From NCBI RefSeq assembly GCF_000027225.1, contig NC_013892.1, positions 806,001 through 870,000 of the forward strand: a stretch of DNA of 64,000 nt, written 5' to 3'. Below the pieces are notes generated by a model. It was not told the origin of the DNA and made no database searches. It saw only the letters and a list, made by a program, of their open reading frames with translations. Every line of letters begins with the position of its first letter. Position 1 is the first letter of the stretch. Shown one piece after another: positions 52,073-61,673 of this stretch. Source of the stretch: Xenorhabdus bovienii SS-2004 (GTDB lineage: Bacteria; Pseudomonadota; Gammaproteobacteria; Enterobacterales; Enterobacteriaceae). The translations under genes were made by a program, and so were the position numbers.

Positions 52073-52804
52073 TTAAAAACTGCGAGCCTGAATTAATTGT
52101 CTTTTCACCAACTGATCGTAAATCAGCACGGTCAGTAAACCTTCAGCAACCGCAATCGGTAGCTGGGTTATGCAGAAAATGCCCATAAATTTGATGATGG
52201 CTGCCCCCATGCCAAGTTGTGGATCGGGGAAAGCGACCCCCAACTGAATCGAGGTGACGGAATAAGTGACAATATCGGCGATAAAAGCACAGAAGAAGAC
52301 ACCGATATCTTTGCGTACGCCCATTTTGCAGGAGAAACGCCATACCAGATACCCCACCAGCGGGCCAATCACAGCCATCGACATGCCGTTAGCCCCCAGC
52401 GTGGTGACGCCGCCGTGCGCCAGCAGCAACGCCTGAAACAGCAGGACAATCGCACCCAGTACCGCAACGACAGAAGGGCCAAACAAGATCACCGCCAGCG
52501 CGACCCCGGTCGGATGAGAACAGCTTCCGGTGACAGAGGGAATTTTCAACGCAGATAAGACGAAAATAAATGCGCCACACAGTGCCAGCAACACTTTCTG
52601 GTTACTGTCTTCCTGCACAATCTGACGCAGCCTCATAATGCCTGCCGCCAAAAAAGGCAGAAAAGCCAGCCACCATGCAACTGCCCACATCGGGGGCAAA
52701 AACCCTTCCATGATATGCATGGCGAACGCTTCCTGCGGTGCCAGAGCTAAAAGCAGTGCGATAGCCGCACCAGATAACGAAAACTTCGTTAGTTTCTGTT
52801 GCAT
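52073..52804 (-). CDS. cbiM: Cobalt ECF transporter substrate-binding subunit CbiM
   Basis: A 243-residue membrane protein. Residues 1-28 form a signal peptide, whose removal exposes MHIMEGFLPP; in the family the new N-terminal Met-His with a second His forms the cobalt site. Hydrophobic helices fill the rest. It is 13 bases before cbiN. Together with CbiN, CbiQ and CbiO it imports the cobalt used by CbiK. Confidence 0.96.
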   Translation of the reverse strand: MQQKLTKFSLSGAAIALLLALAPQEAFAMHIMEGFLPPMWAVAWWLAFLPFLAAGIMRLRQIVQEDSNQKVLLALCGAFIFVLSALKIPSVTGSCSHPTGVALAVILFGPSVVAVLGAIVLLFQALLLAHGGVTTLGANGMSMAVIGPLVGYLVWRFSCKMGVRKDIGVFFCAFIADIVTYSVTSIQLGVAFPDPQLGMGAAIIKFMGIFCITQLPIAVAEGLLTVLIYDQLVKRQLIQARSF

Positions 52805-52807
52805 AAC

Positions 52808-53521
52808 TCACCTCGGTAATTGCCAGTTTTTATTAACCAGAATCGTTGAGAAATACGATAGCTCCTGACCACTCTCCAATGCGTCGAGATGGCGCCAGTA
52901 CTGTTCTGTCGGCAAGGTCGCATCAGCCATCATCAACGCGTGTTGCAGGAGGTGGTGACGCTGAAGCAGCTCGCGTATCCGTTCAAAATTTGAGTAAACT
53001 TTCATCAGGACGATGCAGTCATGATTGAGCAAGGCTTGCTCCAAAACCGCATCGGACGCCGTACCGGCGATAACGGACAAGGTTTGATTTTCCATCGCCA
53101 ACGGCATTGCGCTACGTGCCGCAATCGCTGCAAATGAGGTAATGCCCGGTACGATTTCCAGCCACGACGGATTGCCGATCCGCTCCAGCAGAAATAGCCA
53201 CGTACTGAACAGCATCGGATCGCCCAGTGTGATAAAGCCGACTTTTCTGCCTTTCGCCACTTCTTCTTGCAAGGCTTGTGCGACGTTATTCCACACGACT
53301 TCTTTTTCTCCCCTGTCTGATTTCATTAAAAAATGGTACGTGCACACTTCAGTTTCAGGTGAGAGATATTCTTCAACGATGGAGTGAGCAAGGCTCTGAA
53401 CGCCTTTTTTGCCAGAAGGGGCATAAATGACATCCAGCCGTGCCAGAATACGGGCAGCACGTACGGTAATCAGATCACTCGCTCCGGGGCCAACCCCCAT
53501 GACATACAGTTTTCCGCTCAT
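52808..53521 (-). CDS. cbiL: Cobalt-factor II C20-methyltransferase CbiL
   Basis: A 237-residue SAM-dependent tetrapyrrole methylase that methylates C20 of cobalt-sirohydrochlorin, the first methylation after cobalt insertion. The opening GKLYVMGVGPGASDLITVRA and the internal GFITLGDPMLFSTW are family motifs. The ATG overlaps the cbiK stop by one base (TAATG). Confidence 0.94.
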   Translation of the reverse strand: MSGKLYVMGVGPGASDLITVRAARILARLDVIYAPSGKKGVQSLAHSIVEEYLSPETEVCTYHFLMKSDRGEKEVVWNNVAQALQEEVAKGRKVGFITLGDPMLFSTWLFLLERIGNPSWLEIVPGITSFAAIAARSAMPLAMENQTLSVIAGTASDAVLEQALLNHDCIVLMKVYSNFERIRELLQRHHLLQHALMMADATLPTEQYWRHLDALESGQELSYFSTILVNKNWQLPR

Positions 53522-54315
53522 TACGCATCCTCCCGGCTATTTTCATTCATGGCATCCGTAAGATGAGCAACAAACATCTGCCGGATCATCGGATTTTCGC
53601 CCAATCCCTGCAACCAAGGGATGGCCGTCATACCGGCTTTCTCCAACTGTGATTTCCAGGAGTCGCTTTCATCAGAAGCCATATCATTTATGGCATGATC
53701 CCCTGCCACCAGCATCAACGGCATCAGGTGAACTTTACGGATGCCTTCGGCTTTCAGTCCCTTAATAATCAAAGCGATTTCCGGGTAGCTTTCCACTGCC
53801 CCCACGCGAGCCGGAAAGTGGTAGTGAGTCATCAGGTGATCCAGACAGGCGTAAGCAGAAAAAGCGGGGTGAGTCGTGCCGTGTCCCATGAAGACCACAC
53901 ACTCTTTGTCACCCAATCTGGGGAGCTGGTGGTGCAACGCCCTCATCAATTGCAGATAGTCTTCAAAATGATTCAGTAAAGGGGCGCCCAGTACCAGACG
54001 TTGAAACTGCGGGCGAAATCGTTCTACTTCATGAAGGACTTTTTCATACTCGTCACCTTTGATGATATGCAGGCACTGAACAGCGATATCGTGATAACCA
54101 GCGTGATACAGTCTGGTCAGCGCATCGTGAGGCGTGTCAATGTGGATGCCATCACGCTCCCGCAATTTGCGAATAATCATGCCGGAGGTAAAAGCGCGAA
54201 ACAGTTCCCTATCAGGAAAAACAGAAGCCAACTGCTGCTCACAGGCTTCAATATTATTTTTTCGCGTTTCGGGATAACGGGTTCCGAAACTGATCACCAA
54301 CAGTGCTTTTTTCAT
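53521..54315 (-). CDS. cbiK: Sirohydrochlorin cobaltochelatase CbiK
   Basis: A 264-residue class II chelatase that inserts cobalt into sirohydrochlorin (factor II), the step defining the anaerobic route. ALLVISFGTRYPETRKNNIEA opens the protein. The metal-binding histidines are in VFMGHGTTHPA (about residue 145) and VAGDHAIND (about residue 207). No signal peptide is present, so it acts in the cytoplasm. Confidence 0.95.
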   Translation of the reverse strand: MKKALLVISFGTRYPETRKNNIEACEQQLASVFPDRELFRAFTSGMIIRKLRERDGIHIDTPHDALTRLYHAGYHDIAVQCLHIIKGDEYEKVLHEVERFRPQFQRLVLGAPLLNHFEDYLQLMRALHHQLPRLGDKECVVFMGHGTTHPAFSAYACLDHLMTHYHFPARVGAVESYPEIALIIKGLKAEGIRKVHLMPLMLVAGDHAINDMASDESDSWKSQLEKAGMTAIPWLQGLGENPMIRQMFVAHLTDAMNENSREDA

Positions 54316-54329
54316 CGCATTATCCCTTA

Positions 54330-55124
54330 TTAGTTAGCTATCGCCGGGAAATTCGCCAATAGCTGAGCCATTTCTTCCAAACCGTTGGCCTGCGTAATTC
54401 CCTCACCGTTAAACGGATGTACCGGACGGCAGATCACGATGCAGGGCAGACCCAGCGCAAGGCACGGCTCAACTTTCTCCTTGAAACCGCCCTGTTCACC
54501 GGATTCTTTGGTGATGACCACATCCGCCTGACAGAATTGGTAGAATGCCCGATTAAAATCGGCACTGAACGGGCCTTTCAGGGCAAAAATCTGATCAACC
54601 GACAGGCCGCAGGATTCACATAGCGCCAAGACTTCTGCCGTCGGCAAGACACGCGCCAGCACGGTTTTTCCTGCCAAACGCGTCACATAATCGGCCAGTT
54701 GCTTGCTGCCGGTAGTCAGCAAAATCCGTTCGCCTAATCTGGCGGCCACTTCGCATGCCTGATCAAGAGTCGCCACTTTATGGATCAAGGCATGTTCGAC
54801 ATCATCAATGTCACTCGGACGGATATAACGGATCAGAGGAATATCCAGCTTCTGGCAGGCCTGCGCGATGTTTTGGCTCAACTGTTCGGCATAAGGATGA
54901 GAAGCATCGATGACCCTCTGCGTTTTCTGCTTTTGCAGATAATCCACCATGCCCTCTGCTTCCATCCGGCCAATCACAATGTCACCGCGGATATCAGCCG
55001 CCTGCTGCGCTCCCGTGGCCGTGGCAACAGACAGGCGATAATCAATGCCAGCGCTGTCCATCATCATGCAAATCTGGCGGGCATCACTTGTGCCGCCAAA
55101 AATGTGGATTTGTGGCTGTTTCAC
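54330..55124 (-). CDS. cbiJ: Cobalt-precorrin-6A reductase CbiJ
   Basis: A 264-residue NAD(P)H-dependent reductase of the CobK/CbiJ family that reduces the macrocycle of cobalt-precorrin-6A. The dinucleotide-binding start is IHIFGGTSDARQ, with DASHPYAEQLS and TGSKQLADYV following. The gene starts with GTG at 55124, overlapping the cbiH stop (GTGA), with GAGAGGG upstream; a GTG start also fits translational coupling. Confidence 0.94.
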   Translation of the reverse strand: MKQPQIHIFGGTSDARQICMMMDSAGIDYRLSVATATGAQQAADIRGDIVIGRMEAEGMVDYLQKQKTQRVIDASHPYAEQLSQNIAQACQKLDIPLIRYIRPSDIDDVEHALIHKVATLDQACEVAARLGERILLTTGSKQLADYVTRLAGKTVLARVLPTAEVLALCESCGLSVDQIFALKGPFSADFNRAFYQFCQADVVITKESGEQGGFKEKVEPCLALGLPCIVICRPVHPFNGEGITQANGLEEMAQLLANFPAIAN

Positions 55125-55846
55125 AATCTGTACCCTCTCGGTGTGATCATCAGCCCATCACGCACGTAAGTGGATTGATTGCCGACAATCACCAGACTGC
55201 GCATATCAACGCGGGAAAAATCCATCCCGCCAAAAGTGGTCAGCCATTTTTCTTCTTTCTTGCGCCCCGCCGCCTTGACCACACCGACGGGTGTTTCTGC
55301 CGGTGTCCACGGCGCCATCAACGCAAAGGCGTGTGCCAGATGGTCTTCGCGGCCACGGCTGCGCGGATTGTAAAAACACACCACGAAATCCGCTTCGGCG
55401 GCTGCCCGTACCCGTTTTTCAATCACCGCCCACGGCGTAAGCAAATCGCTCAGGCTGATATGACAGAAATCGTGCATCAGAGGAGCACCAAGCAGTGAGG
55501 CGCAAGCGGTACTGGCCGTCACACCGGCCACCAGACGCACTTCCACATGGCGTTGATGCTGACTGACCAGTTCCAGAACCAGCCCCGCCATGCCATAAAT
55601 CCCCGCATCGCCGCTACAGACCAGCGCGACATTTTTGCCTTCTTCTGCCAGATCAATCGCCACCTGACAGCGCTCAATCTCTTTACACATGCCGGTTTTG
55701 ATAATCTCTTTATCGCCCACCAGCGGCTTTACCAAATGAGTGTAGGTTTTGTAACCCACCACGATATCTGCGGCTTTCAGTGCGGCTATCGCTTCCTGCG
55801 TCATCATGGCTTCACTGCCGGGGCCTATTCCAATGACGGTTAACAT
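55121..55846 (-). CDS. cbiH: Cobalt-factor III C17-methyltransferase CbiH
   Basis: A 241-residue tetrapyrrole methylase that methylates C17 and drives ring contraction, closing the delta-lactone. Motifs are VIGIGPGSEAMMT at the start, LVCSGDAGIYGMAGLVLE, and FYNPRSRGR. The ATG lies inside the last codons of cbiG (7-base overlap), and the stop overlaps the cbiJ GTG. Confidence 0.94.
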   Translation of the reverse strand: MLTVIGIGPGSEAMMTQEAIAALKAADIVVGYKTYTHLVKPLVGDKEIIKTGMCKEIERCQVAIDLAEEGKNVALVCSGDAGIYGMAGLVLELVSQHQRHVEVRLVAGVTASTACASLLGAPLMHDFCHISLSDLLTPWAVIEKRVRAAAEADFVVCFYNPRSRGREDHLAHAFALMAPWTPAETPVGVVKAAGRKKEEKWLTTFGGMDFSRVDMRSLVIVGNQSTYVRDGLMITPRGYRL

Positions 55847-56904
55847 GGCTGCAATACTCCTAGTGTGATAGTGACGCCCTGCTCACGCAGGGTATGACCA
55901 ACCAGCCGCCCCTGACTCATCAGCCAGGCAACGGGTTGGGAGACACAGCCGACACCCACGGTTTTACGCACGAATTCAGAGGCAGGGAATGCCTGTTCAC
56001 ATTGGGCGAGCTGGTTAACAGAGAAAATTTGAAAAGGAATGCGGCGTTTTTCCGCCAGTTGAACTAAAGCCGGCTCTTCTTGTTTCAGTTCCACACTGCC
56101 GATGGCTTTTAATGCCAGAGGATCAAAATCATGTTCTGCCAGATGACGATCCAATAACTGCGCGACCCGTTCAGCAGCGATCCCGCGCCGGCAACCAATA
56201 CCCGCGATAATCCGGCGTGGCACTAATTTGAAGGTCGGGATCGCCAATACGGGTGTTGCCCGTCGGTGGCTGACGTAAACCAAGGCATCGAGTTCCGGCA
56301 AATCATCAAGGGATTCCACCGGAATAAATCCACGGGTATCACACTGCCCTTTTTCGTCAATCAGCGCCGGATGCCACCATATTCCCACCCGTTTGCCATT
56401 GACCAGCATTTGGTTCACTGTCTTGACGCTGGCGCGAAAATCCGCCATTTCGCCGTCAATTTGCCGGGATAACATATCAATTGCAGCGAGTTGGTTGACA
56501 TCCGTTGCAGTTGTGATGACCGCTTGCCCGCCAAGCAGATCCGCAACCTGACGCGCCAGATCATTCGCACCGCCCATATGCCCCGATAACAGGCTGATGG
56601 CAAACTGGCCTTTTTCATCCAGCACGACAACCGCCGGATCAATCAGTTTGTCCTTAAGCAGTGGTGCAATCACGCGGATAGCGATCCCCGTCGCACCAAC
56701 CATAACCAGCGAGCCATATTGGATAAACGCATTGCGTACCGTATTGGCAAAGCCACTATCGAAAGCCCTGAACCCCGTTTCCACCAGTTCAGGGGAAGTA
56801 AAACAATCCACGGCCAGATGAGATTGCAGACGGCGCGCTAATGCCATGCCGCCGAATGTCAGGCAGAACAACGCGATCCGCTCATCATGCTTGACGATAT
56901 TCAT
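55840..56904 (-). CDS. cbiG: Cobalt-precorrin-5A hydrolase CbiG
   Basis: A 354-residue protein that opens the delta-lactone and releases the two-carbon fragment as acetaldehyde. The N-terminal part ([20 protein letters not shown]), [19 protein letters not shown] and the C-terminal [19 protein letters not shown] fit CbiG. The start at the ATG at 56904 overlaps cbiF by 20 bases; a longer frame to 56952 lies inside cbiF and is rejected. Confidence 0.94.
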   Translation of the reverse strand: MNIVKHDERIALFCLTFGGMALARRLQSHLAVDCFTSPELVETGFRAFDSGFANTVRNAFIQYGSLVMVGATGIAIRVIAPLLKDKLIDPAVVVLDEKGQFAISLLSGHMGGANDLARQVADLLGGQAVITTATDVNQLAAIDMLSRQIDGEMADFRASVKTVNQMLVNGKRVGIWWHPALIDEKGQCDTRGFIPVESLDDLPELDALVYVSHRRATPVLAIPTFKLVPRRIIAGIGCRRGIAAERVAQLLDRHLAEHDFDPLALKAIGSVELKQEEPALVQLAEKRRIPFQIFSVNQLAQCEQAFPASEFVRKTVGVGCVSQPVAWLMSQGRLVGHTLREQGVTITLGVLQPC

Positions 56905-57679
56905 GGCTGAACCCCGCATCATACAGTTTTGAGTAGTGGTACTCCTCGCCAAGAAATGCGCCGACCAAAATCAGGGCGGTTTTCTGAATACCTGCCGTGC
57001 GTACCTGTTCCACAATCGTGTCCAATGTGCCACGAACAATCCGGCAGTCCGGCCACGTTGCTTTGTAAACCACCGCGACGGGAGTTTCCTGCGGATAGCC
57101 GCCCTGTATCAGCCGAACAGTGACACCGGCTATATCCTGTACCGACAGGAAGATCGCCATCGATGTCTGATGAGCGGCGAAAGCTTCCAGTGTTTCCCGT
57201 GGCGGCATCGGCGTTCGGCCAACCATGCGGGTGATGATCAGGCTTTGCGCCACTTCGGGGACGGTATATTCCACCCCCAATTGCGCAGCCGCACCGAGAA
57301 AAGAGCTGACACCCGGCACAGAGACAAAACCTATTCCCTGACCGGCCAGCATTTCAGCCTGTTCACGGATAGAACCGAATAGCGACAAATCCCCCGTTTG
57401 CAGACGCACAACTAATTTTCCGGCTTTGACACTGTTCGCCATCAAATCAGTGATTTCCTGTAATGTCATACCCGCGCTGTCATAGCATTCTGCATCCGCA
57501 CGGCAATATTCCAGTAGCTCCCGATTAATCAGCGATCCGGCATAAATCACCACTTGCGCCTGTTGCAGCAGTTGATATCCCTTCAGGGTGATCAGGGTTT
57601 TATCTCCCGGCCCCGCCCCGACAAACCAGACTTTTTCAGCATCAAAACACGCTGATTCGGGATCAACATATTCAGGCAT
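56885..57679 (-). CDS. cbiF: Cobalt-precorrin-4 C11-methyltransferase CbiF
   Basis: A 264-residue tetrapyrrole methylase that adds the C11 methyl group. The opening [20 protein letters not shown], the family block [18 protein letters not shown] and the end [19 protein letters not shown] closely match Salmonella CbiF. The N-terminal extension is about ten residues longer. It overlaps cbiT by eight bases. Confidence 0.95.
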   Translation of the reverse strand: MPEYVDPESACFDAEKVWFVGAGPGDKTLITLKGYQLLQQAQVVIYAGSLINRELLEYCRADAECYDSAGMTLQEITDLMANSVKAGKLVVRLQTGDLSLFGSIREQAEMLAGQGIGFVSVPGVSSFLGAAAQLGVEYTVPEVAQSLIITRMVGRTPMPPRETLEAFAAHQTSMAIFLSVQDIAGVTVRLIQGGYPQETPVAVVYKATWPDCRIVRGTLDTIVEQVRTAGIQKTALILVGAFLGEEYHYSKLYDAGFSHEYRQA

Positions 57680-58268
57680 AAGCGTTTTCCTCTGGCTCGG
57701 ACAGGTGTTCGAAAAATTTCTGGCAGGAAATCAAATAGGTGGGGTTGTTGGGTTTGAAATAGTGCCCCTGCCCCAATGGGGTCAGTTCCCCAATCTGAAT
57801 TTCACGGCCATCAAGAGACACCACCTGACAAGATTGCAGATGCGCCAATGCCTGCATAAAGTTTTCCAGCAGGATAAACGTCATCACCAAACGCCCGCCT
57901 GGGTTCAGGTGTGTCAGCGACCAATCGATTAATTCCGTCAAATGCCCGCCTGTTCCGCCGATAAAAATGGCATCGACGGCTTCCTCCAAGGGCAGTGGTG
58001 CAACACCCGCCTGAATGCGGACTGTGTGACAGCCAAAGTGCCGGACATTTTCATAGATCAGTGCCAGCGCCTCTTCCTTACGTTCAATCGCGAGAACATC
58101 CAGCGTGGGGTAACGCAATGCAGCTTCAATACTGACGCTGCCTGTCCCCGCTCCGACATCAATCAGACGCCGGGCTTTTGTCAGTTCCAGCCGTTCCAGT
58201 GCCAGCGCTCTGACAGTTTCTTTGGTCATGGGAATGCGATGACCACGCAAAAACAGTTCATCTTTCAT
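57672..58268 (-). CDS. cbiT: Cobalt-precorrin-6B C15-methyltransferase (decarboxylating) CbiT
   Basis: A 198-residue class I SAM methyltransferase that methylates C15 and decarboxylates the C12 acetate. The SAM motif [16 protein letters not shown] (about residues 35-50) is followed by [12 protein letters not shown]. It is the separate counterpart of the C-terminal half of CobL. The start overlaps cbiE by 11 bases, the usual cbiE-cbiT pair. Confidence 0.95.
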   Translation of the reverse strand: MKDELFLRGHRIPMTKETVRALALERLELTKARRLIDVGAGTGSVSIEAALRYPTLDVLAIERKEEALALIYENVRHFGCHTVRIQAGVAPLPLEEAVDAIFIGGTGGHLTELIDWSLTHLNPGGRLVMTFILLENFMQALAHLQSCQVVSLDGREIQIGELTPLGQGHYFKPNNPTYLISCQKFFEHLSEPEENAYA

Positions 58269-58878
58269 TAAGGATCACCACCACGTTCAAGCCATAATTA
58301 ATGTCACCGTATCCGGCGACCTGTTGCGCACTCAGACAAACAATCCGCTCGTTCTCCTGTGACAAATTTTCACCAATCACCATCCGGCGATGCTGCCCGC
58401 GAGCCAAAATCTCCTCCGCAATCTGGCGGGGGCCAATCACCTCATCTGTCACCATTGCGATTTTTTCGTGCCGGAGCAGCCAGTCAAAATCCGGTTTTCG
58501 ACCGTGGCTGCTGGTAAGGTAGATATCATTCATATCCAGCAGAATTCGGGCGCACAGGTATTGAATGGCACTGATACCGGAAATGATGCGAATGTTTTGC
58601 GGCTCGCCGACAAAATGTTCAGCGATGCGTTTACCTATGCCATAAAACAGGGGATCACCCGACGCCAGCACCACAACCTGCTGATGCTGGCGCAGTTCAA
58701 GCCATTGCATCAATCCATCCATATCGGCATTCAAACGGCGGGTTTCGCCCCGGAAATGGGGAAATTCAGCCAGATGACGAGCACCTCCTACCAATATTTC
58801 CGCCTGTTTGATGGCATCCAGCGCGGCCAGCGTTTGATTTGCGATAGCGCCGGGGCCGATACCAACGACCGTAATCAT
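58258..58878 (-). CDS. cbiE: Cobalt-precorrin-7 C5-methyltransferase CbiE
   Basis: A 206-residue tetrapyrrole methylase that methylates C5. The motifs [13 protein letters not shown] and [15 protein letters not shown] are present, and [13 protein letters not shown] fits CbiE. The ATG overlaps the cbiD stop (ATGA). It partners with CbiT encoded next. Confidence 0.94.
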   Translation of the reverse strand: MITVVGIGPGAIANQTLAALDAIKQAEILVGGARHLAEFPHFRGETRRLNADMDGLMQWLELRQHQQVVVLASGDPLFYGIGKRIAEHFVGEPQNIRIISGISAIQYLCARILLDMNDIYLTSSHGRKPDFDWLLRHEKIAMVTDEVIGPRQIAEEILARGQHRRMVIGENLSQENERIVCLSAQQVAGYGDINYGLNVVVILNER

Positions 58879-60038
58879 CGGAACCCCTCCACAATCTCAT
58901 CCACTGGCCGATTGCAGCCCAACACTTGATTATCAAAGGAGAAAAGAATGGCATCGCACTGTGGCCTGCCACTGGAAAAACGCAGCATTTGATCAACGCG
59001 CCCGCAGATCTTCCGGGCAATCTGCTGATGCACCGCCTGCCAGCCACGTTCCGCGATCAGTTCGATGGCGGCTTCGGTGGTATCACAGTGATCAACGGCC
59101 TGAATCAGTTCGAAAGGCGCGCCCATTAAGGCAAGGTTGGCGATCAGGGTTTCCATGCGGCCATCCGCGATATGGCTGTGGGTATGGAAAATACCCGCTG
59201 CGATTTTCACCAGCTTACCGACATGACCCACCAGTACCACATGACTGAACTGTAAACGCACCGCTTCCTGAAGCATGTAGCCGACAAAGTTACTCATCGT
59301 CACCACATAGTTTCCGTCAATGCCCAACTGCTGACTGACAAAACGCTCACCGTGATTACCCGGCACAAAGATAATCCGATCCAATCCGCTGGCGCGTTTA
59401 GCTTCCAATTCCAGCGCCAGTGAACGCTTCCAGCTCTCTTCTGACATCGGCATGACAATGCCCGTCGTACCGATAATCGAAATTCCCCCTTTGATCCCCA
59501 GCCGGTCGTTATAGGTTTTTTTCGCCCGTTCTTCGCCTTCTGGCGCAAAGATCACAATATCTGCCCCACGCTGAAGACCAATCACCTCTCGCACTGCTTC
59601 TTCAATAGTGTGCCGCGGCGTTTTATTGATAGCCGCCCAGCCTATTGGTAAACCGATCCCGACCCGCGTGACTCGGCCAACCCCTGCACCGCCATCCAGC
59701 GTGATGATTCCGCTGTCATTCAGGGAGACGCGGGCAAAAATCAACATCCCGTGGGTGGCGTCAACATCATCACCGCCATCTTTGCGGATCGCCGCCACTG
59801 CCTGCTGACCTTCAATCAGCGGCTGTTCAACGTTCAAGGCCAACGTGACACCGGAAGGGGTTACGATGGAAACCTGATGGATAATCTGCTGGCGCAGGAT
59901 CATTAACGCCGCGACCCGCGCAGCAGCCGTGGCACAAGAGCCGGTGGTATAACCTTTGCGGTACTGTTTCCCTCTGTGCCAGACCGTACCGAGGCTTTCT
60001 GCCTGCGTGTGTGGTGTTTCATTCAACGTTTCATTCAT
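58875..60038 (-). CDS. cbiD: Cobalt-precorrin-5B C1-methyltransferase CbiD
   Basis: A 387-residue enzyme that methylates C1, unrelated to the tetrapyrrole-methylase fold. [20 protein letters not shown] near the N-terminus and [20 protein letters not shown] are the family blocks. I start at the ATG at 60038 with GGAGGTG eight bases upstream. A frame to 60122 would lie within cbiC and lacks family similarity. A dozen or so extra N-terminal residues precede the conserved part. Confidence 0.94.
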   Translation of the reverse strand: MNETLNETPHTQAESLGTVWHRGKQYRKGYTTGSCATAAARVAALMILRQQIIHQVSIVTPSGVTLALNVEQPLIEGQQAVAAIRKDGGDDVDATHGMLIFARVSLNDSGIITLDGGAGVGRVTRVGIGLPIGWAAINKTPRHTIEEAVREVIGLQRGADIVIFAPEGEERAKKTYNDRLGIKGGISIIGTTGIVMPMSEESWKRSLALELEAKRASGLDRIIFVPGNHGERFVSQQLGIDGNYVVTMSNFVGYMLQEAVRLQFSHVVLVGHVGKLVKIAAGIFHTHSHIADGRMETLIANLALMGAPFELIQAVDHCDTTEAAIELIAERGWQAVHQQIARKICGRVDQMLRFSSGRPQCDAILFSFDNQVLGCNRPVDEIVEGFR

Positions 60039-60684
60039 GCCGCACCTCCGGCATCCGGTACAAAACAGCGTTGATAATCGCCGCCGCAATATTGCTGCCA
60101 CCTTTGCGCCCTCTCGCCGCAATGCAGCTCAAGTCGCTATGTATAAGCGCATTTTTGGACTCTTCCGCCCCGACAAAACCCACCGGCACCCCGACGACGG
60201 CAATGGGCGTGGATTGATGTTCCAGCAAGCGAAACAGCGCGGTGGGGGCATTACCAAAAACAAAAATCTTCTCTCCTGACTCTTGCAAGGCGATATCGAC
60301 CGCCGCCATTGAACGGGTGATCTGCTGCACTTTCGCCATTTGCACGACACGGGGATCGCTGACATAACAACGACATTCACTGCCATATTGCGCCAGACGG
60401 GTTTTATTGATGCCGGATAACACCATCGTGGTATCGGTGTATAACGTGCAGCCGCGTAAGATCCCATCACGAATACGATGCAGGACATCCGGTGAAAAAT
60501 GGAGGATATCGAGCCAGTCAAAATCAGCGGTGGTGTGGATCACCCGTTTAATCACCGCTTCCTGTCCGGCATCCACAAAATGATAATCAGGCCGCGATTC
60601 ACGGATAATCCCCGTGATAATGTCGAAGCTATGTTGCTCAATCTGCTGAGGTTGTTGAATATACGAGCGTTGAGGATAGTTCAT
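60031..60684 (-). CDS. cbiC: Cobalt-precorrin-8 methylmutase CbiC
   Basis: A 217-residue isomerase that moves the C11 methyl to C12, giving cobyrinic acid. The catalytic histidine is in [14 protein letters not shown] (about residue 50). [28 protein letters not shown] and [13 protein letters not shown] are family blocks. It overlaps cbiD by eight bases and follows cbiB after 14 bases. Confidence 0.95.
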   Translation of the reverse strand: MNYPQRSYIQQPQQIEQHSFDIITGIIRESRPDYHFVDAGQEAVIKRVIHTTADFDWLDILHFSPDVLHRIRDGILRGCTLYTDTTMVLSGINKTRLAQYGSECRCYVSDPRVVQMAKVQQITRSMAAVDIALQESGEKIFVFGNAPTALFRLLEHQSTPIAVVGVPVGFVGAEESKNALIHSDLSCIAARGRKGGSNIAAAIINAVLYRMPEVRHE

Positions 60685-60698
60685 CGTGTTTCCTCTTC

Positions 60699-61673
60699 TT
60701 ATAGCACTGCGTTGAATGGCGTTACACTGACCAGACTATGCAGCAACGCAAACAGCAGGAGCGCCATCACCGATGCTACCCTCATCATCTGCACGGACTG
60801 CGGGATATCTTCCGGTGTGACTTCACGCCGTGCGTCACCGATCCACGGTTTTTCAACCCGCTGATTAAAATAGACACTCGGCCCGCCAAGCCGGATACCT
60901 AATGCGCCTGCTACCGTGGCTTCCGGCCAGCCACTGTTGGGGCTGCGGTGTTGGTAGCGATCACGCCAGCCGATACGCAGTGCCTGACGAAAATTCAACC
61001 CCAGCCACTTCGCCGCCAGCGCCAGCAAAAGCCAGCCCAAACGCGCAGGTATCCCGTTTGCCACATCGTCCATGCGAGCCGAGAACATGCCCAGCGCCCG
61101 ATAACGGGGCGTCTTATAGCCCACCATCGAATCAAGGGTATTGACCGCCTTATAAGCCATCGCGAGTGGAGCGCCGCCAATCATCAGGAAGAACAACGGA
61201 GCAATCACGCCATCCACGCTGTTTTCTGCCACCGTTTCAATGGCAGCACGGCTGATTTGCGGCGGTTGTAACTGTGATGTATCCCGCCCGACAATCTGAG
61301 CCAGTTGTTGACGGCTGGCCACCGGATCGCCCTGTTTCAATGGCTGATAGACTGCATTGGCCGCATCACTCAGGCTACGTCCGGCCAGCACGGTATAAAT
61401 CAGCCAGACTTCCACCAGCATGCCGAACCAGAACGCCACACCATAAGCCAGCCACAGAACCAGATAACTCATCAGCCAGACACTGCCCACCACCACCAGC
61501 CACAAGGCCACCCCGCCCCATTTCAAATCAGCGTCGGTTTTGCATCGCCCACGAATAACGCGTTCAGCCTGATTGATCAGCCGACCCATCCAGCGCACCG
61601 GATGCGGCCAATGCGGGGGATCGCCCAGTTTCATATCGAGAACAAACGCCGCAAACCAAAGTAAAACGGTCAT
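60699..61673 (-). CDS. cbiB: Adenosylcobinamide-phosphate synthase CbiB
   Basis: A 324-residue inner-membrane protein that attaches (R)-1-amino-2-propanol O-2-phosphate to adenosylcobyric acid. Family blocks are DMKLGDPPHWPHPVRWMGRL, AVENSVDGVIAPLFF and AYKAVNTLDSMVGYK. The amine is normally made by CobD, whose gene is not in this window. The ATG overlaps the cbiA stop (ATGA). Confidence 0.95.
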   Translation of the reverse strand: MTVLLWFAAFVLDMKLGDPPHWPHPVRWMGRLINQAERVIRGRCKTDADLKWGGVALWLVVVGSVWLMSYLVLWLAYGVAFWFGMLVEVWLIYTVLAGRSLSDAANAVYQPLKQGDPVASRQQLAQIVGRDTSQLQPPQISRAAIETVAENSVDGVIAPLFFLMIGGAPLAMAYKAVNTLDSMVGYKTPRYRALGMFSARMDDVANGIPARLGWLLLALAAKWLGLNFRQALRIGWRDRYQHRSPNSGWPEATVAGALGIRLGGPSVYFNQRVEKPWIGDARREVTPEDIPQSVQMMRVASVMALLLFALLHSLVSVTPFNAVL